This document shows positions 1 to 11,125 of a stretch of DNA of 64,000 nt, piece by piece. The stretch is from Glandiceps talaboti (taxonomy: Eukaryota; Hemichordata; Enteropneusta; Spengelidae), in contig NC_135551.1 of assembly GCF_964340395.1 (NCBI RefSeq), positions 21,023,503 to 21,087,502 on the forward strand, written 5' to 3'. Position 1 is the stretch's first letter; every line of letters starts with the position of its first letter. Both the position numbers and the translations under genes were made by a program. Below the pieces are notes generated by a model, which saw only the letters and a list, made by a program, of their open reading frames with translations, searched no databases and was not told where the DNA came from.

Positions 1-173
1 GACCATTGTACAAATTACCTCTGAGATCATGTGACCAATTTAGTTTCCTATATAAATAATATCTACGTAATACAAAACATATACTTATCGCCTTGATAAC
101 CCTAATTAATTAAGATAATGTTGGTGAGCTAAAAAGAATGTCCGAAGAAAGATTTAACTCGTATATTAAACTT

Positions 174-541
174 TAATAGGCCTAACAAAAAATGTTGTGT
201 GGTTCATATTAGTACGCTCAATTTTAGAATAGGTGGGGTAGGTAGATTTTTTTATTTATTTCTTTTATATATATTTTTTTCATATGTGAGTGTCTAGTTC
301 AGGTAGTTATGTTTTCCATTGTTTTCCATATGGTTTCTGTGTTATTGGTTTCTTCCCATCAGATGTACAGCTATTACAGATAGGAAGAACAGTTTCAAAA
401 TGTCTTTGTCAGTTTCGGTATCCACTATTTCTTGCAAGTCTTCACAATTCTTTTTTCGAATTTAAAAAAAAGGTTAAGGATCGGCGTGAAAAACTAGGTG
501 GTGTCGGGTAGCTGGAATCAAACAATTTCTTATTAGGCCTT
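174..541 (+). mobile_element. Family A inverted-repeat element (MITE-like), copy 1
   Basis: The ends are imperfect inverted repeats: AGGCCTAACAAAAAATGTTG on the left and, reverse-complemented, AGGCCTAATAAGAAATTGTT on the right, both continuing into a GTTTGGTTCC-like motif. The interior matches two other copies at about 1727-2118 and 17199-17556, which lie in the opposite orientation. No transposase is present, so this looks like a short non-autonomous DNA transposon of roughly 370 bp. An ORF inside (290-511) resembles an ORF in copy 3, but this follows from shared repeat ancestry. The exact ends and the target-site duplication are uncertain. Confidence 0.75.
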
Positions 542-845
542 ATGAGAAGTTTATTGATCTAAGAAATATTGTATAGTAGGCTATTGGGTTTTTTGTTATT
601 TATATTTCATTTTGTTTTGCTTTTGTATCAATGACTATGTGAGGTGACTATCAAGTTGTCATGACAAGGTTGTAAAGCGATACTGTAGAAAGAATAGGCA
701 ATTTTCACGACACCCTAAGTTGTTCAAATTTCTAACATTCGGATATTGTCTTTGGTGTGGGGATTTTCCACGATGACCTAGTCCTACTACAAGTATGATG
801 ATAACGTGTTTGTACATACCCGGGGGATATTGACCATTTCTTACC
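542..845. other. Unannotated spacer
   Basis: This is AT-rich single-copy-looking sequence between the family A element and the (ATAC)n tract. I see no exon, RNA gene or repeat in it. Confidence 0.5.
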
Positions 846-966
846 CTGCATACATACATACATACATACATACATACATACATACATACATACATACATA
901 CATACATACATACATGCATGAATACATACATACATACATACATACATACATACATACATACATACA
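846..966. repeat. (ATAC)n microsatellite
   Basis: About 30 tetranucleotide units are present, interrupted once near 914-922 (CATGCATGAATACAT). The ORFs that read through it in several frames (poly Tyr-Ile-His-Thr or Met-Tyr-Val-Cys) are artefacts. Confidence 0.97.
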
Positions 967-1726
967 TTTTGCGCACGACCTGGGGAATGTGATATTCAAA
1001 GGTTTCACCAACGCAAACGCATCAAATGTGACTAAAAATAGTCTCAAATGTAGGTTATGTAGTGGACACAAATTAAATCGAACAGCGGAGTGGAAGTGCG
1101 TCACGATGGGTCCGATAACATCGTGTCTTTGAGGTATATTATATGTATAGGTTATCTTTACACGTGTTGCACTAACTGCCTCACGTAATGAGTGAGTGTG
1201 TTGAAGACAGACATGATGTCACAGGCGTCAACCATTGCCTGCACATGTACGTATATACGGAGTAATCATACGTATACTGAAAAAATCAGTGCCACAGCAT
1301 TTTTGTACGTATATCCTGAAATGATAATCAATATAATATGTGTAACTACGGTGACATGAGTCAGTGAATATGGAACTTCCCCAATCTGAGATGATATGTA
1401 AGATATGTAATGCTTATCATTCCGTGGCAGAAATTTGGTAGGGCGTCATGGCAACATGTTCTTATTGTGTGTTGACCGCTGCAAGCATAAACATCTAACA
1501 CATCGACAGTCGACTTAATAGATGTATGATTGCAAGAAGTGATCATTAATATGTAATGTATAAAAAAACGACATATTCTAAATAAATCACCAGTCGATAA
1601 TTCCAATATCCTTTATTTGTTGAATAATGTACGTATAAGACGTAAACAAAATAATCATCACCCGATTTCTTAACGTGTGATTTACATGTAAAATGACATT
1701 TCACTGCCATCGTTATCGTTAAGCCT
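967..1726. other. Unannotated spacer
   Basis: I find no convincing exon or repeat here. The short ORFs at 1361-1606 and 1546-1773 lack recognisable protein features. Confidence 0.45.
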
Positions 1727-2118
1727 GGGGCCAAATAAAAAAATGTTGTTTGGTTCCGGTTACCCAACCCCACCTAGTTTTTCATGCCAACCCTAAACCT
1801 TTTTTTACGTATTCGAGAAAAATAATAATAAAATCGCGAAAATCGTGTGAAGTCTCGCAAGAAATAATAGGTGCGGAAACTTAAAAAGACAATTATATAA
1901 AACTATTCTTCCAAATCTGTAATGGCTGTACATCTGATGAGAAGACAGTCACCAATAACACAAAAATAAACAACACAGAGACCATTTGGAAAACAATGGA
2001 AAACCTGAACTAGACACTCACACATGAAAAATATAAAATAAAAAAAAATCTACATACCCCACCTATTTTAAAATTGAATGTAATCGGAACCAGACAATTT
2101 TTTTCACGCCTAATATTA
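1727..2118 (-). mobile_element. Family A inverted-repeat element, copy 2
   Basis: This is the reverse-orientation relative of copy 1. It begins GGGGCCAAATAAAAAAATG, then GTTTGGTTCCGGTTACCC, and ends in the complementary GTAATCGGAACCAGACAATT followed by CGCCTAAT. The internal blocks match copies 1 and 3, including a run of A after TCGAGAAAAATAA and the segment around CATCTGATGAGAAGAC. There is no coding capacity. Confidence 0.78.
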
Positions 2119-2169
2119 TCGCATCATGGTACTTCTTATGAACTCTAATCTTCAACATTGACGCCAAGT

Positions 2170-2346
2170 TGTCGTTGTTGTTGTTGTTGTTGTTGTTGTT
2201 ATTGTTGTTATTATTGTTGTTGTTGTTGTTGTCGTCGTTGTTGTTGTCGTCGTCGTCACCACCACCACCACCACCATCATCACCACCACCATCATCATCA
2301 CCACCACCTCCACCACCACCACCACCACCACCACCACCACCACCAG
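2170..2346. repeat. Compound trinucleotide repeat (GTT)n-(CAC)n
   Basis: A block of GTT/GTC/ATT triplets (about 2170-2257) switches to CAC/CAT triplets (about 2258-2344). The triplet periodicity makes overlapping ORFs of poly-Cys, Leu, His, Pro, Val and Thr, none of which looks like a real protein. Confidence 0.95.
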
Positions 2347-2648
2347 CAACAGCAAAAGAAACCAGATCACTATAAATAATAGTTTACATGTTATGTTGCA
2401 ATAACCATACAGTATCTGAAGCATACATTTCACTCATCGCGCATCAACACTAATTTATACGATGTAAAATAACACGAATAAAAAAATACTCCAGGGACAT
2501 TCAGAGTTTAAGGCTATCTAGCAAAATTAACCTATCGATAATATATGAGAGAAAAATAAACAACACCTGACACTGAACCATTACAACTCTGCCTATGGTA
2601 CTATTTGTGTTGCAAATGAAATGCGTGTTATTTTAGCATAGAAGTCAT

Positions 2649-2718
2649 CCGTTCGCACACGGGACCTCGGGGTCCCACGTCACCCGTTCGCACACGGGGC
2701 CTCGGGGTCCCACGATCA
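2649..2718. repeat. GC-rich 35-bp tandem duplication
   Basis: Two adjacent copies of a unit starting CCGTTCGCACACGGG and ending GGGGTCCCACG have a period of 35 bp and differ at only a few bases. Each unit contains a near-palindrome (GGGACCTCGGGGTCCC). The block is conspicuously GC-rich against the AT-rich surroundings. Confidence 0.85.
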
Positions 2719-2872
2719 AAAAAACCAAGACAGTAACCACGGGCGGTTAACATAAAAAAAATCGTTCCTTCTGAGAAGAAATTTACATGATTTGTGAAAG
2801 GTCCTTTCATCAAGTGATGAACGCTGGCGCCATGCAAATAAGCCAAATTCAACCTCGGTTTATAGGTAAGAG

Positions 2873-3304
2873 AAGATCGGAGAATGTCGCACAAGCTCTA
2901 TAAACGTTTAGGACAACACCCCCCCCCCCCTCCTCCTAAACGAACGTTTGCCATTCGACATGAAACGCTTATATATGATGTAAACCATGATGAAATCTGT
3001 TTGGTTAACAACACCACTACGATCGATGCAATGTGAAAACATGATGGTATGAATTTCCAACCTTCTGAACCTGTTTACGCAGATGGTAAACACACCAAAA
3101 TTACATTTGAAGTTATTTTTTATCAGCTTATGAACATCTCCCTAGTAAATACAGAAGCTCTTATCAATGAAAACGTGAACATTTTCGAAATTTGACTAAA
3201 AGAGCGAAAATGAAGTTCAGCAATTGCATTGATGCCAGACCCCCTCCCCCCTAAAACGAACGAAGTTCGCTTATTGAGCTCGTGTGATAATGTGCGATCG
3301 TCCC
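2873..3304 (+). mobile_element. Family B inverted-repeat element (MITE-like), copy 1
   Basis: The right end, reverse-complemented, starts GGGACGATCGCACATTATCA and continues through GAGCTCAATAAGCGAAC. The left end is a decayed version (GATCGGAGAATGTCGCACAAGC). The interior aligns with the copy at 14325-14733, including the poly(C) block and GTAAATACAGAAGCT. The flanks carry a 6-bp direct repeat TAAGAG (2867-2872 and 3305-3310), a plausible target-site duplication. There is no ORF of note. Confidence 0.8.
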
Positions 3305-3310
3305 TAAGAG

Positions 3311-6300
3311 TTTAATAGCTAGATAGTGGTGGAGACACGACGCATCGGCTTGGTAAACCAACAAAACGAAAGCCTTTAATGTGAACATGCGTATAGGTCG
3401 GTCATTGAGCCTTTAGGTACTGAAGCCTTAATTAATGATATCGTACTCAATGTGTAACGGTTAATAGGGTTTAACAACAGAACGTGTTTTATCAGAAAAT
3501 CTTTACAAAGAAACATTGTAAAGAAAGTGAGTTTGCCGTAATGCCGTTCCTTTCAAATCACGTTTTCACCAAACGAATCATAAAAGAGGTAATTACTAGT
3601 TAACTTCAACTCATTCAATTTGCAACATGGGATGTTAAAGGTATGGATCAGCATCGTATTTGAAAGAACTCGATACATGCAGCGATGCATTGTGGTACTA
3701 GTACATTCAGTTTATACAATACAAATGCCTCAAGTTCAAAAGTACTCGTTAACAATAATTTTTTAAAATATATTTCAGCATTTTGAGAATGGATGTCCAT
3801 AAATTAAATATATACATCAACAACCAGTGAGGAAAGTCGTTACTTTATTAGACAATGTGCGTTGAATTTAAGATGCTTGTAAGAAAGAGAGTACGTACAT
3901 GTTGCAAGGCTTTTAAACAAGAGGAAGGAAGCCATGGTTACGTCACGAACAAGTCATCAATGCAAAGTCAGTGTTATATGTGGAAAAGGAGTGATGATGA
4001 AGAATAAGCGATTCAAATTTAATGTTTTGTGCAGACCATGCCTAATAGGTATCTGAACTTATAGTAACACTAATCTGTTTTGACAGGATACTATAGTTTG
4101 CTAGAAGTCACTGCTTGTTCATAGTTCGGTGGTTGAACGATACAGTTGCATCTCTGGATTGAGATCTACCTTTAAATCCCAATTAACCAGTGTTTACCTG
4201 ATAATTAATTTTTTGAACATTGTTTTAATCCTCATTAATTTTGCCCCTTCTATATATTGAATAGATGCAATTATTTGTATTAAGACATTGCACTTCATGC
4301 TATATTACTGTACATGTTTTCTTTGGGCCACAAACTCGACACTTGAAAACAGAACTATTTTTGTGGTCCAGCCAGGAGCTTAAAGTCATTTTTATTTACT
4401 TTTCATTTGATGTATTGTCTTAACTATTTCCTTTTCCTCACTTGATATGTCAATTTTCTTTTCTTTTAGACTTCTGGCAAATAAATATGTATAATGTTTT
4501 TTGTTTGGTAAAACGATGAATTGAGATCATTATATAAACTCTTATCCACCCTAAATAAAGGTCTAACCATTATCTTGATCTTGGTTTATTTGTATGACTC
4601 TAGAATTCACTGTATGAAAACGGTTTTCGTAAATTATGTAAATAACTCTTCAGAAGCAAACTCTTGTTTGAGCGGCCCTAGTTACCAGCTAAGATTACAC
4701 ATAGTGGGACTCCAAGAGGTGTTGTATTGAAAACCGCTAAAAAAAGTTTCACCAGCTTAAAAAGCGCTAGAGCAGTAAATTTAAAACGGTCGAGCTACAT
4801 AATGACTATGTTGACTGAAGATGAATCCCAACACGGTAATGTAAATAAACATGATTGAATTATTGCCCATAACCTCGAGAAGAATTGCCACTGATTTCCC
4901 ACATCTGGACAATATCTGTGATCAAAGCGTAAACAATGTAACGTTTTTTGCTGTTATCTGGTAATAACACTTCATCTTGACTTCCGTAGCTTCTCCCTAT
5001 CTGTATTGGTCAAATGTTATTCAGATGTATGCAAGTGTCACATAAGGAAGTCAACTTTGCATTGCGTTTGTCCGAGTATTGTTATGTGTGTTTGATATTT
5101 GTTTTTAATATGTTTTATGTACATCACTATGCTGGAGTTTGTGTATTTAGCTATCACATTTTCCCTTTTAGTGCGCATGCTGTTCGAACTGCTTATTTAG
5201 TTGAAAAAAGTGCATTTTACCTGAGACCACTATATGAAATAGTTGTCTCAGGTTGTACATATTTTGCTTTCAACTTAAACTTGCAAAACAAACTACCTAT
5301 TATTACGGTACTTATTTGAAATGATTTTGCACATACAAAGAACTTATCCTGCACATGAAATATTGTAGCACACTGGGCACATAAATAATGAGGGCGTGTA
5401 TTATACAGATATATTTAGTATATTAAACTATCCGAAAGACACACGCTTTGTAAACAACCAGCCAACCATACTGGGAATTTGGAGGTGCTTAGGGGGTCAG
5501 TTTACCAAAGGAACGCAGAAAACATCTTTCTTAAGATGAATGTTGTTCTAACTCGACCTGTCATCCTCAATAGTACAGATATAGATGCAGTAAGACGGTA
5601 AATTGTTGCCAGCTACTTCTAGAGACTGCCTGTCGTAGCCGATACAAGGTAGGCGATAATGACAAGTTTTTCAGAATTAAACTTTTACAGATTACAAAGA
5701 ACGGGTTCTCGGTCAAGAGCAATGTTTGAAAACGCAAACAATTTCGCGAGTTACCGCTCTTTAACACTTCTTTCACAAACATGTTGGTTTATGTACGGTA
5801 GATCTGTTGATATGTATGGTATCTATGTGATGTAATATAATACTCCATTTATTTATGATGGATTTCCAGTCTTGCATGATTCGTATGAACTATACGTTCC
5901 GCTATTTATGTTGGCGATTTTTTTAAATAAACAATTATTGGGCATTGTCCAAACGTATTCTAATGAGCTTTGCCATTAACGTTCATACTCGAGCTGCGAT
6001 CATTATGTTACCTCATCGCGTCAACAACAAAGCAGAGAAGTAATCAGAAAATTAATTTGGACGATTACCCAAGAAATGCATGAAATAAGTCGAGGCGATT
6101 ACTAAACTATAAGCGGATAAATTTGTTCACTACTTCAAGGCACGTATATACGGTGCTTCTTCTTCTCTCCCATTCTCTCACTCTTTGATTCACGTCTTCG
6201 ACTTTGTCTCAATGTCGGATTAATCGGTTTCATCTGTGGCGAGGTCACGGTGTATGTCACTACATAGCGAGTGATAAACCATTCCTACGTGCTTGTTACT

Positions 6301-6723
6301 ACTCACCGCTCACATACCTTTTATCGGCTGAGAGTTCCATGTAATAATATCACCATCCATATTAGATAAATGAAATTCCGGGCGTCACTGAACAAACGTT
6401 TCTTTCCTAAGCCTGATTTAGCTTACTTGATACCCAGAGTAACTATATAACTGACAAATCAGTGGTTTGTAGACGACTATCATATTAAAGAGACGTGGGG
6501 TTAGCGCTGTGTGTTGTTGTTTCATGTGAAAAATCACATATTTTAAGCCTTACGCTACTTATCGAAACATGTTTAATAATTACTAGCATAACACATTGAG
6601 GCAATATGTTTGAAAAACCCATGGGTAAATTTTTGGATGCTTCCAAAAATTATCATTTATATCGAGGTACTAGGTCACACATTTTACACAAAATCTACGC
6701 GTCAAGTATTGTATTTCGTATTA
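3311..6723. other. Gene-free stretch
   Basis: I found no conserved exon, RNA gene or long repeat. Short ORFs (for example 5014-5319 and 5567-5782) have no family resemblance. Single exons of unknown genes could be missed without comparison data. Confidence 0.4.
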
Positions 6724-6727
6724 CGTT

Positions 6728-6766
6728 GTACGTGTACGTGTACGTGTACGTGTACGTGTACGTGTT
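6728..6766. repeat. (TACGTG)n hexanucleotide repeat
   Basis: About six perfect units of TACGTG (equivalently GTGTAC) occur in a row. Each unit junction holds an ACGT core. Confidence 0.92.
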
Positions 6767-6936
6767 ATCCCTTGAAAAGATTACCGAACCATATAATTAA
6801 GCTAAATGTAATTTAGTGAAGTTAGTATCCAGTTTAGCTCTTGGGTTTGGGCTACTGTAGTCTTTCCATTCACAGCGTTATATTGAGAATTAACACAGCC
6901 TTCAGGCTGGCTAGGATATCCCATTATGTCGATTGA

Positions 6937-6976
6937 TGAATGGATGAATGAATGGATGGATGGATGGATGGATGGA
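6937..6976 (-). repeat. (ATCC)n simple-repeat tail
   Basis: GGAT/GAAT tetranucleotides on the + strand correspond to an (ATCC)n tail on the - strand. It lies just beyond the 3' end of the LINE fragment that follows and is probably its 3' tail. Confidence 0.75.
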
Positions 6977-7945
6977 TAATATAATAATGATAACGGTTTT
7001 TTTTCGAAACGTTGTGACCTAATGGTCAAATTACGATTGTTACATTACATTACACATAAAGGACTAACACACTGCTGGTAACTAAAAAATGTGGTAACAT
7101 TACAATTAAAAAACAAATTACAATGACGAGACAAACTAGAGACAATGACTATTTTGCAACAAATTGATACAGTAAACAACTGGACTGAGTTCTTTCCGTT
7201 TATTTCTTACTTTAAAGTTCCTAACATTACGATTTCTTGTTGGGTACCTGTGATTTATAAGTGCTGGAATGTGGTGATTGAGTACAAGGTCTGGTTTTAA
7301 CACTTGGGCAGCAAAGTTAAGACATATATTCTGACGTCGAATCTCTAAGGACTCTAATTTGAGACGTAATTGTGATTCCTTATAGGTACTAAAAGGATAA
7401 ATGATTCTGAAAGCTCTCTTCTGAATGCTTTCTATCTGAGATCTTTGTTTTTCCGTTAAACTTCCTTGCCAAACGATGCATGCATATTCTAACGTTGAAC
7501 GAACTAATGACACATAAATACGTTTCAGATCGTCTACAGTCGCGCCAAATCTACTCAATACACGTAATATATGTAACCTCTGTGAAGCTTTTCTGACCAT
7601 CTCATGAACATGTTTTTCCCATTTTAATTTATTGTTAATCGTCATCCCAGACATTTGAAGTTTTCTACAATACCTAGATCTATGTCATTCAGAGACAGCG
7701 GATGAAGCTGATTGAACTGCTTCGCAAAACAAAACACCATCTCCTTGCACTTCTTGTGCTTCAATTTCATGTTGTTGTTTACTGGCCAAGCACTAACGTT
7801 GTCCAACTCAGTCTGCATACAAGAGACAACAGACGTGTCTGACTGTCCACATTCTGATAAGGTGGTGTCATCCATGAATATAAAATGAGAACACTGAATA
7901 CATTCTTGTATATCAATTATCATGATTGTGAATAGGATGGATGTA
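6977..7945 (-). pseudogene. 5'-truncated non-LTR retrotransposon (LINE) reverse transcriptase fragment
   Basis: Read on the - strand, two overlapping frames give the C-terminal part of a CR1/jockey-like LINE reverse transcriptase. From 7945 downward the reading includes SILFTIMI and FMDDTTL, the latter at the place of the catalytic F/Y-ADD box, then the palm/thumb region ending FKCLG. A 1-nt deletion near 7645-7650 shifts the frame, and the protein resumes as MTINNKLKWEKHV, then SLVRSTLEYACIVWQGSL, a typical LINE thumb motif, with a stop at 7136. About 160 bp of 3' UTR leads to the (ATCC)n tail. The endonuclease and most of the RT are missing, so this is a dead 5'-truncated insertion. The FMDD in place of FADD may be decay. 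Confidence 0.88.
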
Positions 7946-7976
7946 CATTCAGGTGAACGGATAGACGCATGCATGC

Positions 7977-8058
7977 ATAAATGCATACATACATACATAC
8001 ATACATACATACATACATACATACATACATACTTACATACATACATACATACATACAT
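7977..8058. repeat. (ATAC)n microsatellite
   Basis: About 20 units of ATAC occur with one ACTTAC interruption. The tract abuts the 5'-truncated end of the LINE fragment. Confidence 0.95.
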
Positions 8059-10674
8059 GGTTTGTTAGTTCCTTAGTGAAGAGGAAAGTCAAATGTCTTG
8101 TAGTTTGCCCCAAAGGACATCTGGAAGACGATTTGTCTACTGATCACAAAGACTGTCAAAGCTAAGCATACACATGACCTTTTATCTTTGATTGATTTCA
8201 TAAAGACCATTGAAAAAATAAACCTCTTGTGGTTTTATCCGCAGATGTGTTTTACGTACTAACAATGCATTCAGTCTGACTTCTAAATAAAAAGCATTTC
8301 ATCACACACAAAATAACACTCTATTAAAGTCCAACATAACTCTTGGGTTTTGTATCTAAGGAGATGCCGAAGATGGCGATATTGTAAATTTGAACACCAG
8401 GTGGATATTTTGCTCGATTTTTTCTAGACAGCCGGTAAACACGTATTTCGTGAATAAATCCAAGCCATGGTATCCGTGAATTACTGTTCAACCATTTCAT
8501 TTCTAACCATTTGCAGATACTTCACATTATGCTAATTTCCTCATTTAAGTTGTACTTATCCTAGTATATTTCTCCATTAGTCACTTGCTGAAGGCAATCA
8601 CAGCATGACATCATCAATTCTTTACTAACAGCAGATTTTAACATTATTATTACCTAAATACTAAGAACGTTATCAGCATGAGCCTAAAATGAAAATCTGT
8701 AGTACATGTTGTTTGCAATTATAAACCGTAAAACCTATAAAATGTCAAATTTATTTTGGTTACCTTTTTATTCAATTTGTCGTGTTTTGAAACTTTCAAA
8801 TCTGTACATTTTTATTGACATTTCACTTCACACGTAACCTTACTTATACTCCGCTGGTAAATAAAATACCTCAGATTAATTGTCATAGTCTGGTTTTACG
8901 CGATTTATGTGATACCATGAAAGCAATCTACACAATTAAATAAGGTATGGTATTTCAATAGTGATTTGTATAAATCTTTTTTTTTTGATATTCTGTGCGC
9001 CTGTAACACCTCATGTTATCTCTCTGAGCTAAAACATCTAATACGCGTCTTTTGAAAGGGAAAGTGGTGTGTGTACTGTGGAACACACCTCGGATGTGCA
9101 TTATTGAAAGCTGCAATAGCTACGTACAACTGAACATTTTTGAAATTGTTTTATTTGAGATAATTACATCATAATCATGTACACCCTGAACAGTATTGAG
9201 TCACCTGTTTATAAACATATTTTTGTGTAGCAGTACATCTCTATCCATTCAAATTGATATTTGGGTTCGCACCCAAAAATAAGCGTTCCAATGAACGTCA
9301 ATGAAGTCAACTTCTTTCTATTTTACTTATATATAAAATAGACCTCTAGTTAACATGTACAGTGTCTGATTATTAGTATTTAACAATTATCACGAGTATA
9401 TAATGTAGTCTGATCGAAAACAATGATGCACAATCATGGCTAGTTCAAGTTTAAAACTTCAATAAGCCTCGTTTTATCATGTTTTCTCTGTATTCATCCA
9501 TATAATCAACAATGATGTCAGACGTTCATCTGAAGTATGCTTGCATATTTCAAGTAATTTAGGGCAGCTACACCACGTAATGTATCATGTTACACTAGTA
9601 AATTGTGATGTTATGTTTATATACATTTATTCACTCCACACTTTCCCATCCAATTTGTCAGTATTATCTTTGTGTTTGTTTTGTGAGTTTGAGACTAAAC
9701 TTTGTATAATGATACAATTAAATGAACACGACGACTTTTGAAATGTTATAGAAAATTTTCTGTATTTTGTCACACGTATCGTCCAGTAAACAATATTTAA
9801 GACCATTACCTGACTTGTAAATGGTGAAATTTGGTTAATTAGTTCTTTTAAGTCGCCAGTGTCTACTTCGTGGTCAGCGATGTGCTTGCAGGTGTGTATG
9901 TATTACGTATATCATACAAAATGTTCTAATGGCGTAGGTAACACAACAGTGTCCACCAAATGATTGTAATGCAAACGGTGACACAGAGCAAACGAAATGT
10001 ATATTTAGAACAAATCAAAACTTAAACTTATGTCTATCATCCTGTCCAACTTATCAGCCTCGTCCATAAAAGAAGAAAAAAAGTCTTTTATCACGATGAC
10101 TTTTATTGACCTCGTGATCACGATTGTATCATTCAGAGGGGAATAAGTTACGATCAATGGAATATTTCATAATGAATTCCATTGAAGTATCTTTATTCGA
10201 AATCTCACTGGGAGTTTAGTATACCTCAAGTGATAGATTAATCACCTTTGACCCAGACCTTAAAGGAACCTTCATCTGCGATTGCATCTTGTAAAATAAA
10301 TGAGACATACCATATCTACCCACCAGCGTGGGGATAACATCTGGCATGAGTTACAAGTCGATGAGCAATTCCCAAAACATGTCTAAGTAATATACGCAAC
10401 GCATAATAAAAACGTCAACTCCAATTAATATTATTTCTTAATTCACCTCTTTGTCAGTACGAATTATGTACTTGGAAGTCTTGGTATATATCAATGATAT
10501 TGCAAACGCCGTTGTATACGACGTTGGGTAAAATACCCCTGAATCAAATAACATTAGGTAACGTGATCCTATTAATTAAGCCACCTGTGGAGAGCGTTTT
10601 TACTTGCTAGAAGGAAATACAGACTACAACAGAAAAGTAAAATGTCTGTGTTCAAGAACATTTCAAGTCACATT
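8059..10674. other. Gene-free stretch
   Basis: No exon or RNA gene is recognised. A short hairpin-like word (TTTGGGTTCGCACCCAAAA) occurs near 9259, and a relative is near 23489 (TTTGGGTGCGGACCCAAAA). Confidence 0.4.
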
Positions 10675-11125
10675 GTAATACGACATTGTTATCACATCTA
10701 GCATAATTTTACTGCTCTGATATTCTAGCTTATTTAATTTGACGGCATTGTTATCACATTTCACGTTGTTTTACGACATTTCTATTACATATGCTTTGGC
10801 ACTGATATCATAGCTTTATCTTGTTTTACAGAATTGTTATTATATCTTACATTGTTTTTACGGCATTTTGTCATATTTAACGTTCTAGACATTTTTATCC
10901 CATCTTATGTTGCTTTAGGGTTTTGATATCATAGCGTACGTTGTTTTACGGCATGTTATAGAATCTTGTGTTGTTTTACGGCATGTTATCACATCCTACA
11001 TTGTTTTACGGAATGATACGCATATTTCGTTGTTTTACCCCATTGTTATCACATGTTACGCTGTTGTACGGCATGTTATGGCATCTTACGTTGTTTCACG
11101 GCATGTTACCTCATCTTATTTTACA
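10675..11125. repeat. Degenerate ~30-bp minisatellite
   Basis: About 13-15 head-to-tail copies of a roughly 30-bp unit of the form GTTGTTTTACGGCATGTTAT then CACATCTTAC are visible. The copies are more diverged on the left (from ATTGTTATCACATCTAGC) and closer to consensus at 10930-11110. No other copy was seen in the window. Confidence 0.88.

Noticed and set aside
290-511. ORF resembling the ORF at 17253-17480
   Set aside because: The peptide similarity comes from both lying in family A MITE copies. The third copy does not keep the frame, so selection on a protein is not indicated.
659-1132. Overlapping ORFs with poly Met-Tyr-Val-Cys or Tyr-Ile-His-Thr
   Set aside because: They are translations of the (ATAC)n microsatellite; similar ORFs at 7977-8058, 26757-27030, 27996-28165, 32218-32381, 36748-36809, 48203-48382, 53678-54592, 55674-55935 and 59021-59142 are rejected for the same reason.
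1931-1960. CTGATGAGAAGAC word in family A elements, hammerhead-like
   Set aside because: No GAAA box at the proper distance and no stem II pairing.
9255-9280. TTTGGGT-CGC-ACCCAAAA hairpin and relative near 23489
   Set aside because: Only a short word is shared; flanks do not align, so no repeat family is claimed.
10675-11125. Regularly spaced repeats that might suggest a CRISPR array
   Set aside because: The units are contiguous and degenerate with no unique spacers, and the genome is eukaryotic.
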